NCBI GenBank assembly: GCA_031430595.1
Contig: JANPBU010000061.1
Coordinates: 57,066-121,065 of the forward strand
Source of the DNA: JANNBN01 sp031430595
Lineage (GTDB): Bacteria; Actinomycetota; Acidimicrobiia; Acidimicrobiales; JANYDT01
DNA: 64,000 nt
Reading direction: 5' to 3'
Below the pieces are notes generated by a model, which saw only the letters and a program-made list of their open reading frames with translations, did not search any database and was not told the DNA's origin. This document shows, one piece after another, positions 18,239-28,142 of this stretch. Position 1 is the stretch's first letter. Each line of letters opens with the position of its first letter. The translations under genes were made by a program, and so were the position numbers.

Positions 18239-19174
18239 GTGGCTCGACTTCGGCTCGTGAGATCTACTTCAACCGGTATCAATGTTCACGACATCGAACC
18301 CAGGTTTATCGGTTCGAGGCTTCGCATTCGACCGATCCGTGAGACTGACTTTGACACCCTTGGCGGGGTGCTGTTTCGGGCCTATGTCAACGGACCAGAG
18401 CAGGAGGAAGCGACCATCGAAGAAGGTTCGGCTGAAGTAGCGCGGTGTACTGGTGGTGAATATGGCCCGTTCATGTTGAACGTATCTTTCGTAGCGGTCG
18501 ATTCACACGACACACCTGTTGGGGCAACCCTCATGACCCGCCTCGATGGCGTTCCACTCGTGGCGCATGCCGTAGTCGAGCCAGCGTTCCGGGGTTTTGG
18601 GGTCGGGTCGATGTTGTTACAAGCAACCACCGATGTGCTCAAGGCCATTGCAGAACCGTATGTTCACTTAGCAGTGTCGTCGCGGAACCCTGCCGCAGCA
18701 CGTCTGTATCTGCGTCTTGGGTTCACTCCGCTTGTCGATGGCGCTATCGGGGCATGGATTACAAATGAGAACCTCAATACGGTGCGGACGAACCTGACTG
18801 CAACGATGCCCGAGTATGCGCGTCCTGGGTCGTATGGGGTTTTGCTGGAGCTTGCTGATGGCGGGAAGTGCGAAACCCATTGGAATGCCGACAACACACA
18901 CGGGTTGCCTTCACTGGTCTTGGCGTTTCTGCTTGATTGCCCGACCGGTGATGCCTCGGTCGAAATGACCCGGGCCGATCTTGATGCAGCGGTATTGATG
19001 TTGTCCCCGGCCGCAGCTTGCCAAGAGTGGGATCATCCAAACCTTGCGTCGTGGCGAATGATTCAACGAACCCTCGACGAAATGCTTATTCCGCTGGGTC
19101 AGGCTGCACCAAAGGGAAAAATTGTGGCAGAGTTCCGGAAGGAGCCAAGCGCCAAGTTCACACGGCTTACTTGA
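18239..19174 (+). CDS. GNAT-family N-acetyltransferase
   Basis: 311 residues, GTG start. The GNAT domain covers about 25-170: motif A VVEPAFRGFGVGSMLLQA binds the acetyl-CoA pyrophosphate, followed by LAVSSRNPAAARLYLRLGF (motif B). The C-terminal ~130 residues (from TATMPEYARPGS) are not GNAT-like and look helical; I do not recognise them, and the substrate is unknown. The first ~20 residues may be an over-extension of the start. It is divergent from the acyl-CoA synthetase and convergent with the aminotransferase (4-bp gap). Confidence 0.8.
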   Translation: MARLRLVRSTSTGINVHDIEPRFIGSRLRIRPIRETDFDTLGGVLFRAYVNGPEQEEATIEEGSAEVARCTGGEYGPFMLNVSFVAVDSHDTPVGATLMTRLDGVPLVAHAVVEPAFRGFGVGSMLLQATTDVLKAIAEPYVHLAVSSRNPAAARLYLRLGFTPLVDGAIGAWITNENLNTVRTNLTATMPEYARPGSYGVLLELADGGKCETHWNADNTHGLPSLVLAFLLDCPTGDASVEMTRADLDAAVLMLSPAAACQEWDHPNLASWRMIQRTLDEMLIPLGQAAPKGKIVAEFRKEPSAKFTRLT

Positions 19175-19177
19175 TGT

Positions 19178-20476
19178 TCAACGGTTGAAGAAAGCCTCTG
19201 CCCCTCGGCGAATGCGAACGCAGGTTTCTTCAAAAAGAGTTGCATCTTCTTCAAGGAGCGTCATACGAAAACCATCGACCGGTGAAGCGAAACCTGAAAG
19301 CGGCACAACACAAACCCCTTCAGCCCCGAGCAGTTCATAGGCGAACTGTTTATCTGTACGCAGAACTGCTTTGTTTTTCAGCATGTCGACATACAGTCGA
19401 ACGTCGTCGTTGCGCGCCGTTAGGTCAGCGGTACTTGGAAACGCCGCGGTGTCGATAACAACCGTCAGGTAAAACACCCCATCTGGAACAACCGGTTTGA
19501 GTATTTCGCAGCCTTCGAACACTCGAAGTGCCGTGGCCAGACGAGCCCGGTATTTGTCGAGTCGGGCTTCAAGGAACGCAGGAAACTCAGGGTGGGTGAC
19601 CAGTTTCGGAAACACGATTTGGGGCAAGGTTGTCGAGCAAACCTCAAGCATTTTCGACACCACAATGGTGTGAATGTAACCCCGAAAGTTTTCGTCTTTA
19701 TCGGCGTTGTACACCTCTATCCAGCCGCATCGCCCGCCGGGCCAGGGTATCTCTTTCGAAATTCCCTTCATCGAAATGGCCGGAACATCGCCCACGATGT
19801 CGCACAGGCGAACCCGGGTAGACGGGTCGAACACCAAGTTTTGGTAGATCTCGTCGAACAGCAAAAAGCAATCGTTCTCTCGAGCGATGCGAACAACTTC
19901 GACCAGGTCTTCGAGGGGGTGCGCCACACCCAACGGGTTGTTTGGGTTAATAACAAGTATGCCGACGATGCCAGGGTTTGACTTAACGCTTGCTTCAAGC
20001 GTGACTGTATCGATGCGTCCGCCGTTGTCGAGCATGAGTGGGTAGGTCAAGGGGTCGCCACCATGGTGGATTGCCTCTGCCGTTGCGTGTGAAGGGTACG
20101 TTGGGTTAGGGCCAATGACTCGCGCCGAGGCTGGCAAGGTTGAGAAGAGTTTGTTGATGGCATCACCGAGGCCGTTAAAGAAGATGATGTCGTCAACCGA
20201 GCAAATGCGCGCATCCGAAAAGTTGTCGAGCACAAATTGACGACTGATCAAATCGCCTTTGGTGGGGCTGTACGCGTACACACGATCTTCGCGACAAGTC
20301 TCTTCGACAATTTGTTTCATCCATTGGGGTAGGCGTTCGCCTTTAGCGATGGGGTCGCCAATGTTTTCCCAAATCATGGGTACGCCCATTGCCACGATTT
20401 CGTTGGCCACTTCGACGATTTCACGAATCTCGTACTTGAGCTGTTCGTCGCCCTCTTTGATCAGATTGACTCTCAT
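19178..20476 (-). CDS. Class I/II pyridoxal-phosphate aminotransferase
   Basis: 432 residues from ATG. Fold-type I aminotransferase: substrate/PLP segments IGDPIAKGERLP, GLGDAINKLFS, GPNPTYPSHATAEA, VINPNNPLGVAHPLE, FDEIYQNLVFD, and the Schiff-base Lys in SMKGISKEIPWPGGRCGWI (one of the two Lys). The motifs are near those of alanine/aspartate aminotransferase-like proteins. The amino donor is not predictable. It has a 96-bp divergent gap to nhaA, where promoters for both should lie. Confidence 0.9.
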   Translation of the reverse strand: MRVNLIKEGDEQLKYEIREIVEVANEIVAMGVPMIWENIGDPIAKGERLPQWMKQIVEETCREDRVYAYSPTKGDLISRQFVLDNFSDARICSVDDIIFFNGLGDAINKLFSTLPASARVIGPNPTYPSHATAEAIHHGGDPLTYPLMLDNGGRIDTVTLEASVKSNPGIVGILVINPNNPLGVAHPLEDLVEVVRIARENDCFLLFDEIYQNLVFDPSTRVRLCDIVGDVPAISMKGISKEIPWPGGRCGWIEVYNADKDENFRGYIHTIVVSKMLEVCSTTLPQIVFPKLVTHPEFPAFLEARLDKYRARLATALRVFEGCEILKPVVPDGVFYLTVVIDTAAFPSTADLTARNDDVRLYVDMLKNKAVLRTDKQFAYELLGAEGVCVVPLSGFASPVDGFRMTLLEEDATLFEETCVRIRRGAEAFFNR

Positions 20477-20572
20477 GCGGTAGTGCCCCCTTCAGGCCTC
20501 TCCACGTTACCGGGCGATATTGGATGAGTCGGTACAATTACGTCTCTTATTTTGTTTGGGAAGTTAACCAAA

Positions 20573-21874
20573 ATGCCGATTCCGTCAACACCAGACACCA
20601 AACAGTTTTCGGGCTTTCAAGTTATTGCGCCGCTGCGCGACTTCTTAAGGACATCGGCTGCTGGTGGCGTCGTCCTGGTTGTCGCAACACTAGCGGCTTT
20701 GAGCTGGGCAAACTCTGCGTGGAGTTCTTCATATTCATCATTCTGGGCTCGAACTGCCGGTATCAACGTGGGTGGATGGGGCCTGTCGCTTTCGTTGCAC
20801 GACTGGGTCAACGACGGCCTGATGGCGCTGTTCTTCTTTGTTGTTGGCCTCGAAATCAAACGTGAAGTGGTTGAAGGCGAACTCAATACTCGTCGCAAGG
20901 CGGCATTGCCTGCGGTAGCCGCGCTCGGTGGAATGATCGTTCCCGCGCTGGTGTATCTTTCTATCAACCGAGGGGGCTCGGGCTCGGCCGGCTGGGGCAT
21001 TCCAATGGCCACCGATATTGCCATGGCAGTTGGGGTCTTGGCGTTACTCGGAAGCCGGGTGCCGAGCGGTTTGAAACTTTTGCTTCTCGCGATAGCGATC
21101 GTCGATGACATCGGGGCGATCGTGGTGATCGCCATCTTCTACAGCAAGGGCACGAACCTGACGTACCTGGCTTTCGCCGGGGCACTACTACTCCTGATTC
21201 TTGGTTTGCGTTGGGCGGGCATTGAGAGAGTTGGTGTGTATGTGATCGTCGGTGTCGTGCTTTGGTACGTCGTCAAAAAGTCTGGCGTCCATGCCACTAT
21301 TGCGGGGGTCGTGCTCGGCCTCATGACGCCCACAAAACCCTCGATTCATGAAGATCTGATCGACGAAAATATATTGAGCGATGTGTCTAATCTGCATGCG
21401 GTCGAAGAAACCGTTCGAATGGCCCGTGGTTCAGTGTCGGTCGTTGAGCGACTTGAACATTGCCTGTATCCGTGGACAAGCTTTGTCATCGTTCCACTGT
21501 TCGCGCTGGCCAACGCAGGGATTCAACTCGATAGCGAATCGCTTCGTAGTGCAGCGTCGTCGCGAATTACTCTTGGGACAGTTCTTGGTCTTGTGGTGGG
21601 GAAGGTCGCCGGAATTAGTGGTGCCGCTTGGCTCGCGCTGAGAAGTGGGATTGGCGATTTGCCAACGGGCGTGACTTTTCCCATGGTTATTGGGTTGTCG
21701 TCACTGGCTGGGATTGGTTTCACAGTGTCATTGTTTGTTGCCGGGTTGGCGTTTGACGATGGTCGCGGTGTTCAAGCCAAGGTTGGCATTTTGGTTGCGT
21801 CGCTTCTTTCGGCGATCGTCGGTTCGATACTGATCGTTGCTGCTGCCAGCCGCTCGCATCGCACGCAAGTTTGA
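20573..21874 (+). CDS. nhaA: Na+/H+ antiporter NhaA
   Basis: 433 residues from the ATG at 20573, which has GGGAAG about nine bases upstream; a TTG at 20552 lacks a good ribosome site. Electrogenic antiporter expelling Na+ for H+ uptake. Family marks are present: FFFVVGLEIKREVVEGEL, MATDIAMAVGVLALLG with the discontinuous-helix Asp, and IAIVDDIGAIVVIA with the paired Asp of the ion site. About 11-12 membrane helices. A C-terminal GLSSLAGIGFTVSLFVAGLAF is also typical. Its presence fits a saline or alkaline habitat but does not prove it. Confidence 0.96.
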   Translation: MPIPSTPDTKQFSGFQVIAPLRDFLRTSAAGGVVLVVATLAALSWANSAWSSSYSSFWARTAGINVGGWGLSLSLHDWVNDGLMALFFFVVGLEIKREVVEGELNTRRKAALPAVAALGGMIVPALVYLSINRGGSGSAGWGIPMATDIAMAVGVLALLGSRVPSGLKLLLLAIAIVDDIGAIVVIAIFYSKGTNLTYLAFAGALLLLILGLRWAGIERVGVYVIVGVVLWYVVKKSGVHATIAGVVLGLMTPTKPSIHEDLIDENILSDVSNLHAVEETVRMARGSVSVVERLEHCLYPWTSFVIVPLFALANAGIQLDSESLRSAASSRITLGTVLGLVVGKVAGISGAAWLALRSGIGDLPTGVTFPMVIGLSSLAGIGFTVSLFVAGLAFDDGRGVQAKVGILVASLLSAIVGSILIVAAASRSHRTQV

Positions 21875-21939
21875 TCGCAAACTCCTGTGATCGCTGCAAA
21901 CTCCTGTGTTCGATACAAACTGAAGTACCGTCAGCACTT

Positions 21940-24387
21940 ATGACAGTGTTGCCAAGTTCTGCGCGAGTGGTCGTGATTGGTGGAGGCATCGTCGGCTGCT
22001 CAACGGCGTATCACCTGGCCAAGCTTGGTTTTACCGATACGGTCCTTGTTGAAAAGCACCAGCTCACCTCAGGGTCCACTTTTCATGCAGCTGGCCTGAT
22101 TGGGCAGTTGAGAACGAGTGCCGGCATCACGCAATTGCTTGGTTCTTCCGTTGAGCTGTATCGTCGACTTGAAGCCGAAACCGGTCAGGCCACCGGTTGG
22201 AAAATGAACGGCGGGTTGCGGTTGGCGTGTAATCAAGAGCGTTGGACCGAGGTGAAACGTCAGGCGACGACGGCGAAAAGCTTTGGTCTCGAAATGCACC
22301 TACTTTCGCCCCAAGAGGCACAACACCTTTGGCCTTTGATGGTGGTTGACGATGTAGTTGGCGCAGCGTTTCTTCCGACTGATGGGCAAGCCAGCCCGAG
22401 TGACACAACAATGGCCCTCGCAAAGGGTGCCCGCATGGCCGGTGCGACCCTCTGTGAAGAAACTGAAGTCATATCTATCGAAGTCGATCGAGGTGTGGTT
22501 AGAGCAGTGATCACCAACCAGGGTCGAATCGAATGCGAGAAAGTTGTGTTGTGCGCCGGGCAATGGACGAGAACGTTGGCGGCCACGGTCGGCGTAAACG
22601 TGCCGCTGGTTCCGGTTGAACATCAGTACGTCGTGACGGCCCAACTGAGCGGTGGCGTGCCAAGCGATCTACCCACGCTGAGAGACCCAGACCGCCTTAC
22701 CTACTATAAGGAAGAAGTAGGCGCACTTGTAATGGGAGGTTACGAATCAAACCCGATTCCGTGGGCGGTAAAAGGTATCCCGAAGCCTTTCCAGTTTCAA
22801 TTGCTTGAATCAAACTTCGAACACTTTGCGCCGATGATGGAGCAAGCCGTCGGTCGTGTTCCGGCGCTGGCTGACGTTGGTATCAATCAGCTGATCAACG
22901 GGCCAGAGAGCTTTACCCCTGACGGAAATTTCATTCTTGGTGAGGCCCCCGAACTCAGGAATTGTTTTGTCGGGGCTGGGTTCAACGCCTTCGGAATAGC
23001 TGCGGGCGGCGGAGCAGGCATGGCTCTCGCTGAATGGGTGGTCAATGGTATGCCGCCCTACGATCTCTGGGTTGTTGACATTCGACGTTTTGGGCAGCAC
23101 CATCGAGACACGGGCTGGGTGAGAACAAGAACCCTCGAGGCCTATTCGAAGCACTACACCATGGCTTGGCCCTTCGAAGAGAACCAACATGGGCGCCCTG
23201 TCCGAACCTCGCCGCTGTACCCATTGTTGCGTGAAGCAGGCGCTTCGTTTGGGGAAAAACTGGGCTGGGAACGCCCTAACTGGTTTGCAAACCTCGGCCT
23301 TGGTGAACGCCCCATCGATAAGTATACATATGAGCGACAGAACTGGTTTGAGGCTGTTGGTCGCGAGCATCGGGCGTGTCGTGAAGCCGCCGTGCTCATC
23401 GATCAAACATCATTTGCGAAGTTCACCCTAAAGGGCCCTACCGCAGGTGATGTTCTTGATGCTATGTGTGCAAATGACATCCGTAAGCCGGTTGGGGGGT
23501 TGACGTACACGCAAATGCTTGATGATCGGGGTGGTATTCAGTGCGACCTCACGGTTTGTCGGGTAGACGACGATGAGTTCTACATCGTGACCGGCACCGG
23601 TTTCGCGACGCATGACTTTCATTGGATATCGCGCAGTATTGGGCATGACGCCAATGCCCAACTTATCGACGTCACGTCGGGGTACTCGGTACTCACCCTG
23701 ATGGGGCCGAACTCACGTCAGATTTTGGAAGCTGTCACTGATGCCAACCTTTCGAACGAAGCCTTCGCGTTCGCCACGCAGCAAATCATCGCGATAGCCG
23801 GTGCGCCAGTACGCGCGCTGAGGGTGACGTACATGGGTGAGCTTGGATGGGAACTACACGTACCGGTCGAATTTGCAACCGGGGTTTACCGTGCCGTTAT
23901 GGCTGCCGGGGGTGGGCTGGGTCTGATCAACGCCGGGTATCGAGCGATCGAAAGTACGCGGCTAGAGAAAGGTTACCGAGCATGGGGGTCTGATATTGGG
24001 CCAGACCACACCCCGATCGAGGCCGGTCTGGGGTGGGCCGTCAAGACGAAGACCGATCTTGCATTCCGAGGTCGAGCCGCTATCGAAGCACAGCTGCGTA
24101 ACGGCGTAAAAAAGCGGCTGGTGACATTTACCGTTGATCCCTCAGTGATGCTGCTTGGCCGAGAAACGATTTACCGCGACGGGGAACGAGTTGGTTGGTT
24201 GTCGAGTGGTGGGTTTGGCTACACGATCAATCGATCGATTGGGATGGGTTATGTGCGCCACGCTGCCGGGGTGACGAGCAAATGGTTGTTGAGCGGCAGC
24301 TATGAACTCGAAGTGGCCACCGAACGAGTGCCTGCTGAAGCGACCCTCAAACCGCTCTATGACCCAAGCGGTGCCCGTGCCCGGTAA
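21940..24387 (+). CDS. FAD-dependent dimethylglycine/sarcosine dehydrogenase-like protein with GcvT domains
   Basis: 815 residues from the ATG at 21940; upstream in-frame sequence is not conserved-looking. The N-terminal DAO-type FAD domain (about 8-375) begins VVVIGGGIVGCSTAYHLAKLG, with the flavin-linking-type HAAGLIGQL segment, and ends FVGAGFNAFGIAAGGGAG. Residues ~430-715 are a GcvT aminomethyl-transfer domain (ENQHGRPVRTSPLY, SVLTLMGPNSRQIL, YMGELGWELHVP). The rest is a GcvT C-terminal barrel. This fusion is that of dimethylglycine oxidase/dehydrogenase and sarcosine dehydrogenase, oxidatively demethylating N-methylglycines with transfer of C1 to tetrahydrofolate. The nearby amine-catabolism genes (25.6-31.8 kb) make a choline/betaine route attractive but unproven. 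Confidence 0.9.
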   Translation: MTVLPSSARVVVIGGGIVGCSTAYHLAKLGFTDTVLVEKHQLTSGSTFHAAGLIGQLRTSAGITQLLGSSVELYRRLEAETGQATGWKMNGGLRLACNQERWTEVKRQATTAKSFGLEMHLLSPQEAQHLWPLMVVDDVVGAAFLPTDGQASPSDTTMALAKGARMAGATLCEETEVISIEVDRGVVRAVITNQGRIECEKVVLCAGQWTRTLAATVGVNVPLVPVEHQYVVTAQLSGGVPSDLPTLRDPDRLTYYKEEVGALVMGGYESNPIPWAVKGIPKPFQFQLLESNFEHFAPMMEQAVGRVPALADVGINQLINGPESFTPDGNFILGEAPELRNCFVGAGFNAFGIAAGGGAGMALAEWVVNGMPPYDLWVVDIRRFGQHHRDTGWVRTRTLEAYSKHYTMAWPFEENQHGRPVRTSPLYPLLREAGASFGEKLGWERPNWFANLGLGERPIDKYTYERQNWFEAVGREHRACREAAVLIDQTSFAKFTLKGPTAGDVLDAMCANDIRKPVGGLTYTQMLDDRGGIQCDLTVCRVDDDEFYIVTGTGFATHDFHWISRSIGHDANAQLIDVTSGYSVLTLMGPNSRQILEAVTDANLSNEAFAFATQQIIAIAGAPVRALRVTYMGELGWELHVPVEFATGVYRAVMAAGGGLGLINAGYRAIESTRLEKGYRAWGSDIGPDHTPIEAGLGWAVKTKTDLAFRGRAAIEAQLRNGVKKRLVTFTVDPSVMLLGRETIYRDGERVGWLSSGGFGYTINRSIGMGYVRHAAGVTSKWLLSGSYELEVATERVPAEATLKPLYDPSGARAR

Positions 24388-24420
24388 AACCTAGGCGGTG
24401 ACGTCAGCTACCGTCGACAA

Positions 24421-25041
24421 ATGACCAGGCGGACCACGTTTCAAATCACAGCAACACTCTTGGCCCTGGTGATCGCCTCAGGCTGTGGATCGTCGTCCGA
24501 TCAAGGGGCAAATCCCGGGGTGTCAGCGACATGGTCACAGGATTGCTCGCCGCAAACCGAAACGAGCGAGCCCGGTAACTTCGATAGGTTTTCGTTCACC
24601 ACTGAAACATCCGAGGGTTCGTTTGTAGGTTTCAAGAATGGCAAGGGTGATGTGGTCATCAAACCAACATTCGGGTTTGCCTACGAGTTTGGAGAAGGTG
24701 GTGTTGCGGCGGCGGTCATCAGGCCAACCGAGTTAGTCCCCGAAGCTCGCGCTGTTTTCATCGACCCGACAGGAAAAGAGTTGGCGCAAGCTCTCATGTT
24801 CGATAACGGCCCTGACTATTACCAAAATGGGTATGCGCGCATTGTTAACGGCGAAGGTCTGATTGGGTTTATTGACCGAACCGGCAAGGTTGTGCTGCAA
24901 CCGCAGTTCATTGACGCACAGTCGTTCTGCGAAGGAAAAGCTCTAGTTCGCGACGAAACGTCCGAGTGGCAGATTGATATCAGCGGGAAGCGGCTCACCG
25001 AAAAGGCGGCGTTCGAGCCGGTACCCGACGAACTGGACTGA
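24421..25041 (+). CDS. WG-repeat lipoprotein
   Basis: 206 residues. Signal with two Arg, hydrophobic core and lipobox IASGC (Cys near residue 21), so a lipid-anchored exported protein. The mature region carries two WG/KWG-type repeats: GFKNGKGDVVIKPTFGFAYEF and GFIDRTGKVVLQPQFIDAQSF, each with the G-x-x-x-x-x-G-[KD]-V-V-[IL]-x-P-x-F core. Such repeats form short beta units of unknown ligand. It is followed 4 bp later by another exported protein gene. Confidence 0.85.
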   Translation: MTRRTTFQITATLLALVIASGCGSSSDQGANPGVSATWSQDCSPQTETSEPGNFDRFSFTTETSEGSFVGFKNGKGDVVIKPTFGFAYEFGEGGVAAAVIRPTELVPEARAVFIDPTGKELAQALMFDNGPDYYQNGYARIVNGEGLIGFIDRTGKVVLQPQFIDAQSFCEGKALVRDETSEWQIDISGKRLTEKAAFEPVPDELD

Positions 25042-25045
25042 CGAT

Positions 25046-25624
25046 ATGAAACTCCGTATCTCGGCAGCTGTACTTTCTGTGATCGTCATTTGTGTGTTGC
25101 CCGTCGTGGCTGCTTCTTCGAAAAGCAAGACCGAAGTTTCGAAGCCTGTTCGGCTGTTCGAGTTTGTCGCGAAGGAAACAAAGTGGACAGTCGTTAACGA
25201 TGGTGTGATGGGTGGTGTTTCGCAAAGCTCGATGGTCAGCAAAGGCGGAATTGCGACGTTCAGCGGCAGGGTTCGTTTGGAAAACAATGGTGGGTTTGCC
25301 AGTACCCGTTCAGGGGCATCCGTTGCTGGGGTCAGCGACGGTGACAATGCCTTCCGGTTGAGGGTCAAGGGCGATGGAGCGGCTTACCAGTTCACGGTAG
25401 CCACCGATAACGGTTGGCACTGGGCGCAAATCATGCCGAAACGAGGGGTCTGGTCTGAGATCGTGATCCCGTTTTCGTCGCTGGTACCGAAATCAAGATT
25501 TGGCGAAACCGTCAAGCGAAGCCCCTTCACTGGTTCCGATGAGGTGTCATCGATTGGTGTACTTATTGGCAACAAACGTGATGAACGTTTCACCCTTGCA
25601 CTCGACTGGATCGAAGTCAGGTAA
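25046..25624 (+). CDS. Exported CIA30-domain protein
   Basis: 192 residues from the ATG at 25046, which starts a signal peptide (MKLRISAAVLSVIVICVLPVVAAS) four bases after the WG-repeat gene stop. The mature protein has CIA30 marks: WTVVNDGVMGGVSQSS, FSGRVRLENNGGFAS, and a late beta segment FTLALDWIEVR. CIA30 domains are carbohydrate-binding-like beta sandwiches, first named from a complex I assembly factor. The bacterial exported forms have no established role. Likely co-transcribed with the upstream lipoprotein. Confidence 0.82.
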   Translation: MKLRISAAVLSVIVICVLPVVAASSKSKTEVSKPVRLFEFVAKETKWTVVNDGVMGGVSQSSMVSKGGIATFSGRVRLENNGGFASTRSGASVAGVSDGDNAFRLRVKGDGAAYQFTVATDNGWHWAQIMPKRGVWSEIVIPFSSLVPKSRFGETVKRSPFTGSDEVSSIGVLIGNKRDERFTLALDWIEVR

Positions 25625-25630
25625 CTGCCC

Positions 25631-26530
25631 TCACCAATCGGCGGCAGTTTCGAGCAAGTTGTTGAGCGTACCTGAAGTAGCAAGTCTTAAGCAGTTCTCA
25701 AGTCGTTCGTTTGCATACGATACAAAATCGGTATCAAGGGTACTTATTGCTTGCTGCACGACCGCCCACATTCCCTCTCGAAATTCGCTCATGATCTTCA
25801 TAAGTTCCAACCTGGCAGTCGAACGGTTTGATACTTCACCGAAGTAAGCGCGCAGTAGGGTCTCGTCGCCCGCTACGCCCAAACGAGCGTTGACCGAGAG
25901 ATTTCCGAGGTCGAAGTATCGGTCGTTCATCCCAGCGTATTCAAAATCAAGCAGCCACACACGGTCGGGTCCGAACAATACATTTGAAGGTAGAAGGTCG
26001 TTGTGGCACGGAACCAGTGGGTCTGGTGTCGCTTCAAATGCTGTTTCGATTTGTCTGGAAACGTCGTGAAGTCTTGAGAATTGAGGCGGTAGCGAAACAC
26101 CATGAGCTAATGCATCTCTGGCGTGCCATTCGACCACTCGGTGGATGGGAAAGTCGCCGGCCAAGGGATTGGTTTCGTGGAATCGGTGCACGAGTTTCAC
26201 CACGTGGTCAAGTCGCCGCACGAATGCTTCATCGCCGAGATGCACACCGGCAACGAGTTCAGTGATGAGTGTGCCGACCTCTGGCAACTCACCGGTGACC
26301 GGTGGCGCAATCCCCAAGTTTGCGGCTCGATGGGTCGCTTCGGCCTCGTTGGCACGGTTGATACCAAGCAGTTCAGTTCGTTCGCCCGGAACCCGTACGA
26401 CATAGCGCTCACCATCGGCGCTCACAATGTAATTGCGGTTGGTTATTCCACGACTAAGCGGTTCGATAGCAATTTCGAGCGACGACCAATGCGGGAAAGC
26501 CCGCAGGATCATCGCTCGAACGTCGTTCAT
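25631..26530 (-). CDS. Choline/ethanolamine kinase-like phosphotransferase (LicA/APH fold)
   Basis: 299 residues from the ATG at 26530, just 11 bp after the permease stop; the longer frame would overlap the permease. N-lobe: RGITNRNYIVSADGERYVVRVPG, then ERTELLGINRANEAEATHRA, a form I associate with LicA-type choline kinases. Catalytic loop: VPCHNDLLPSNVLF (Asp as base, Asn for Mg). Metal-binding: LLDFEYAGMNDRYFDLGNLS. Phosphorylates an amino alcohol from ATP by family analogy. The tight coupling to the permease supports uptake followed by phosphorylation. Confidence 0.85.
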   Translation of the reverse strand: MNDVRAMILRAFPHWSSLEIAIEPLSRGITNRNYIVSADGERYVVRVPGERTELLGINRANEAEATHRAANLGIAPPVTGELPEVGTLITELVAGVHLGDEAFVRRLDHVVKLVHRFHETNPLAGDFPIHRVVEWHARDALAHGVSLPPQFSRLHDVSRQIETAFEATPDPLVPCHNDLLPSNVLFGPDRVWLLDFEYAGMNDRYFDLGNLSVNARLGVAGDETLLRAYFGEVSNRSTARLELMKIMSEFREGMWAVVQQAISTLDTDFVSYANERLENCLRLATSGTLNNLLETAADW

Positions 26531-26541
26531 TTCGTTACTAA

Positions 26542-28086
26542 TTAGCCGAGAGCATCGAGTTCGCGCTCGATTGCTAATAGCTCTTCCCGGGTGCCTTGGA
26601 CCTTTGGCCCGGTGAACCAACGCTTGGCCGAGATTGCCCACCAAACGCCTACGGCCAACGCAATACCACCGATTACCGGAAGGGTTAGGTTGGCGGTTTC
26701 CCACCTATTCCATGGGACGAATTGTGGCAGCAGGCCGACCAGACAAATGATGACCACGTAGATGACGGCGAACCAGCCAATGAACATGCTGCGGTTTCCG
26801 AGGTTCCATGGGCCCTTAACAAATTCAGGGTTGGTGAGGCGAAGAAAGACTGGGATCACGTAGCTGATGTATAGGCCGATCACGCACATCAACGTCAGTG
26901 CAAAGAAGGCGACTGGTACACCCTTTTTGGTTGGCAGCAACGTAAGTGAACCTGCAATCGCCGAAAGGACTACCCCGAACCAAATCGAGTTTGTTGGGGT
27001 TCGGGTACGAGGATTGATTCGGTGCCAGTATTGCGAACCGGGCAGACCTTTGTCTCGCGAAAACGCATAAATCATTCGTGAGTTTGCGGTTACCGAAGCC
27101 ATGCCGCAAAAGAACTGGCCAACCGTGGCGATGATGACGAGAAGTTTGCCAACTATTCCAGCGATGGAGGCCGTAAAGACCAATGCTCCGGCCAAGATTC
27201 CGCCCGCAGCAATCTCGTCGTACTTTCCCTTCGGAATAGCCATCAACATCACAAAGTTCATCAACAGAGCAGCTACGGCTGAAATGTAGATCGAGCGCAC
27301 GATCGCTTTAGGGGCTGCGGTTGCGGCACCGATGGTTTCTTCACTGACGTGAGCCGAAGCGTCGAAACCGGTGATTGTGTATTGGGCAAGCAAGAGACCG
27401 ACTAGCCCCACGTAGATGCCTGAACCTTTGAAACTCCAGCCCGTTGAGTTCTTGAACGCAAAGATTCCTTCGGTGCCAGTCTTGTTTTTGCCAGCGATGA
27501 GAAGAGCGGCCACAATGACCAGTACACCTACGACGTGCCACCACACGCTGATGTCACCGAGAAGCTTCACAAGTTTGACACCAAAGGTGTTGAGCAGGCC
27601 GTGAATCGCCAACAAAATGAGGTAGGTCACAAAGACGGTCCATTTGGTTGGGCGAAGTGAGTCCCATCCAAGCAGTTTGAAGCTGTACAGCACATAGTTG
27701 GCTAGCGCCCAGTCAACCGATGCAATGACCCCGATTTGGCCGACAAGGTTGAACCATCCGGTGAACCATGCCCACCGAGCATTGTTACGTCGGGCGAGTT
27801 TGGCCGACCAGTAGTACAAACCACCTGCAGTTGGGTATGCCGAACAAATTTCACCCATTGACGCGCCCACAGCCAGCGCACCGATGCCAACGATGATCCA
27901 CCCGAGAATGATGATTCGTGGCCCCCCGGCAAACATGCCGAGTGAGAAGCTCGTCAAGGCCCCGGCGAGAATGGAGATGATCGAGAAGCTAATGGCGAAG
28001 TTGCTGAAGGTTCCCATCCCCCGATTGAGTTCTTGGGCGTAACCAAGTGAGTTGAGTTGCTCGCGGTCTGCGTCGATATTTGACAC
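26542..28086 (-). CDS. APC-family amino acid/amine permease
   Basis: 514 residues, GTG start with GGAGA eight bases upstream. About twelve membrane helices. APC-superfamily features: GMGTFSNFAISFSIISILAG in the first helix, GGPRIIILGWIIVGIGAL, AYPTAGGLYYWSAKLARR and FDASAHVSEETIGAATAAPKAI, the last typical of the GABA/choline/polyamine permease branch (Uga4/Hnm1-like). Likely imports an amine or amino acid. The LicA-like kinase 11 bp downstream and the glutamine-synthetase-like ligase upstream point to ethanolamine, choline or a polyamine as substrate. Confidence 0.9.
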   Translation of the reverse strand: MSNIDADREQLNSLGYAQELNRGMGTFSNFAISFSIISILAGALTSFSLGMFAGGPRIIILGWIIVGIGALAVGASMGEICSAYPTAGGLYYWSAKLARRNNARWAWFTGWFNLVGQIGVIASVDWALANYVLYSFKLLGWDSLRPTKWTVFVTYLILLAIHGLLNTFGVKLVKLLGDISVWWHVVGVLVIVAALLIAGKNKTGTEGIFAFKNSTGWSFKGSGIYVGLVGLLLAQYTITGFDASAHVSEETIGAATAAPKAIVRSIYISAVAALLMNFVMLMAIPKGKYDEIAAGGILAGALVFTASIAGIVGKLLVIIATVGQFFCGMASVTANSRMIYAFSRDKGLPGSQYWHRINPRTRTPTNSIWFGVVLSAIAGSLTLLPTKKGVPVAFFALTLMCVIGLYISYVIPVFLRLTNPEFVKGPWNLGNRSMFIGWFAVIYVVIICLVGLLPQFVPWNRWETANLTLPVIGGIALAVGVWWAISAKRWFTGPKVQGTREELLAIERELDALG

Positions 28087-28142
28087 GTTTTCGTTCTCCG
28101 GTGCAGTTGTGGTGGAAAGTCACGGGAAGTGCACGGATGCGC

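Noticed and set aside
20617..21135. 172-codon minus-strand frame over nhaA
   Set aside because: Lies wholly within nhaA opposite its conserved motifs and has no independent features.
22810..23406. 198-codon minus-strand frame within the dimethylglycine-dehydrogenase-like gene
   Set aside because: The plus-strand gene has unbroken family motifs through this stretch; the opposite frame has none.
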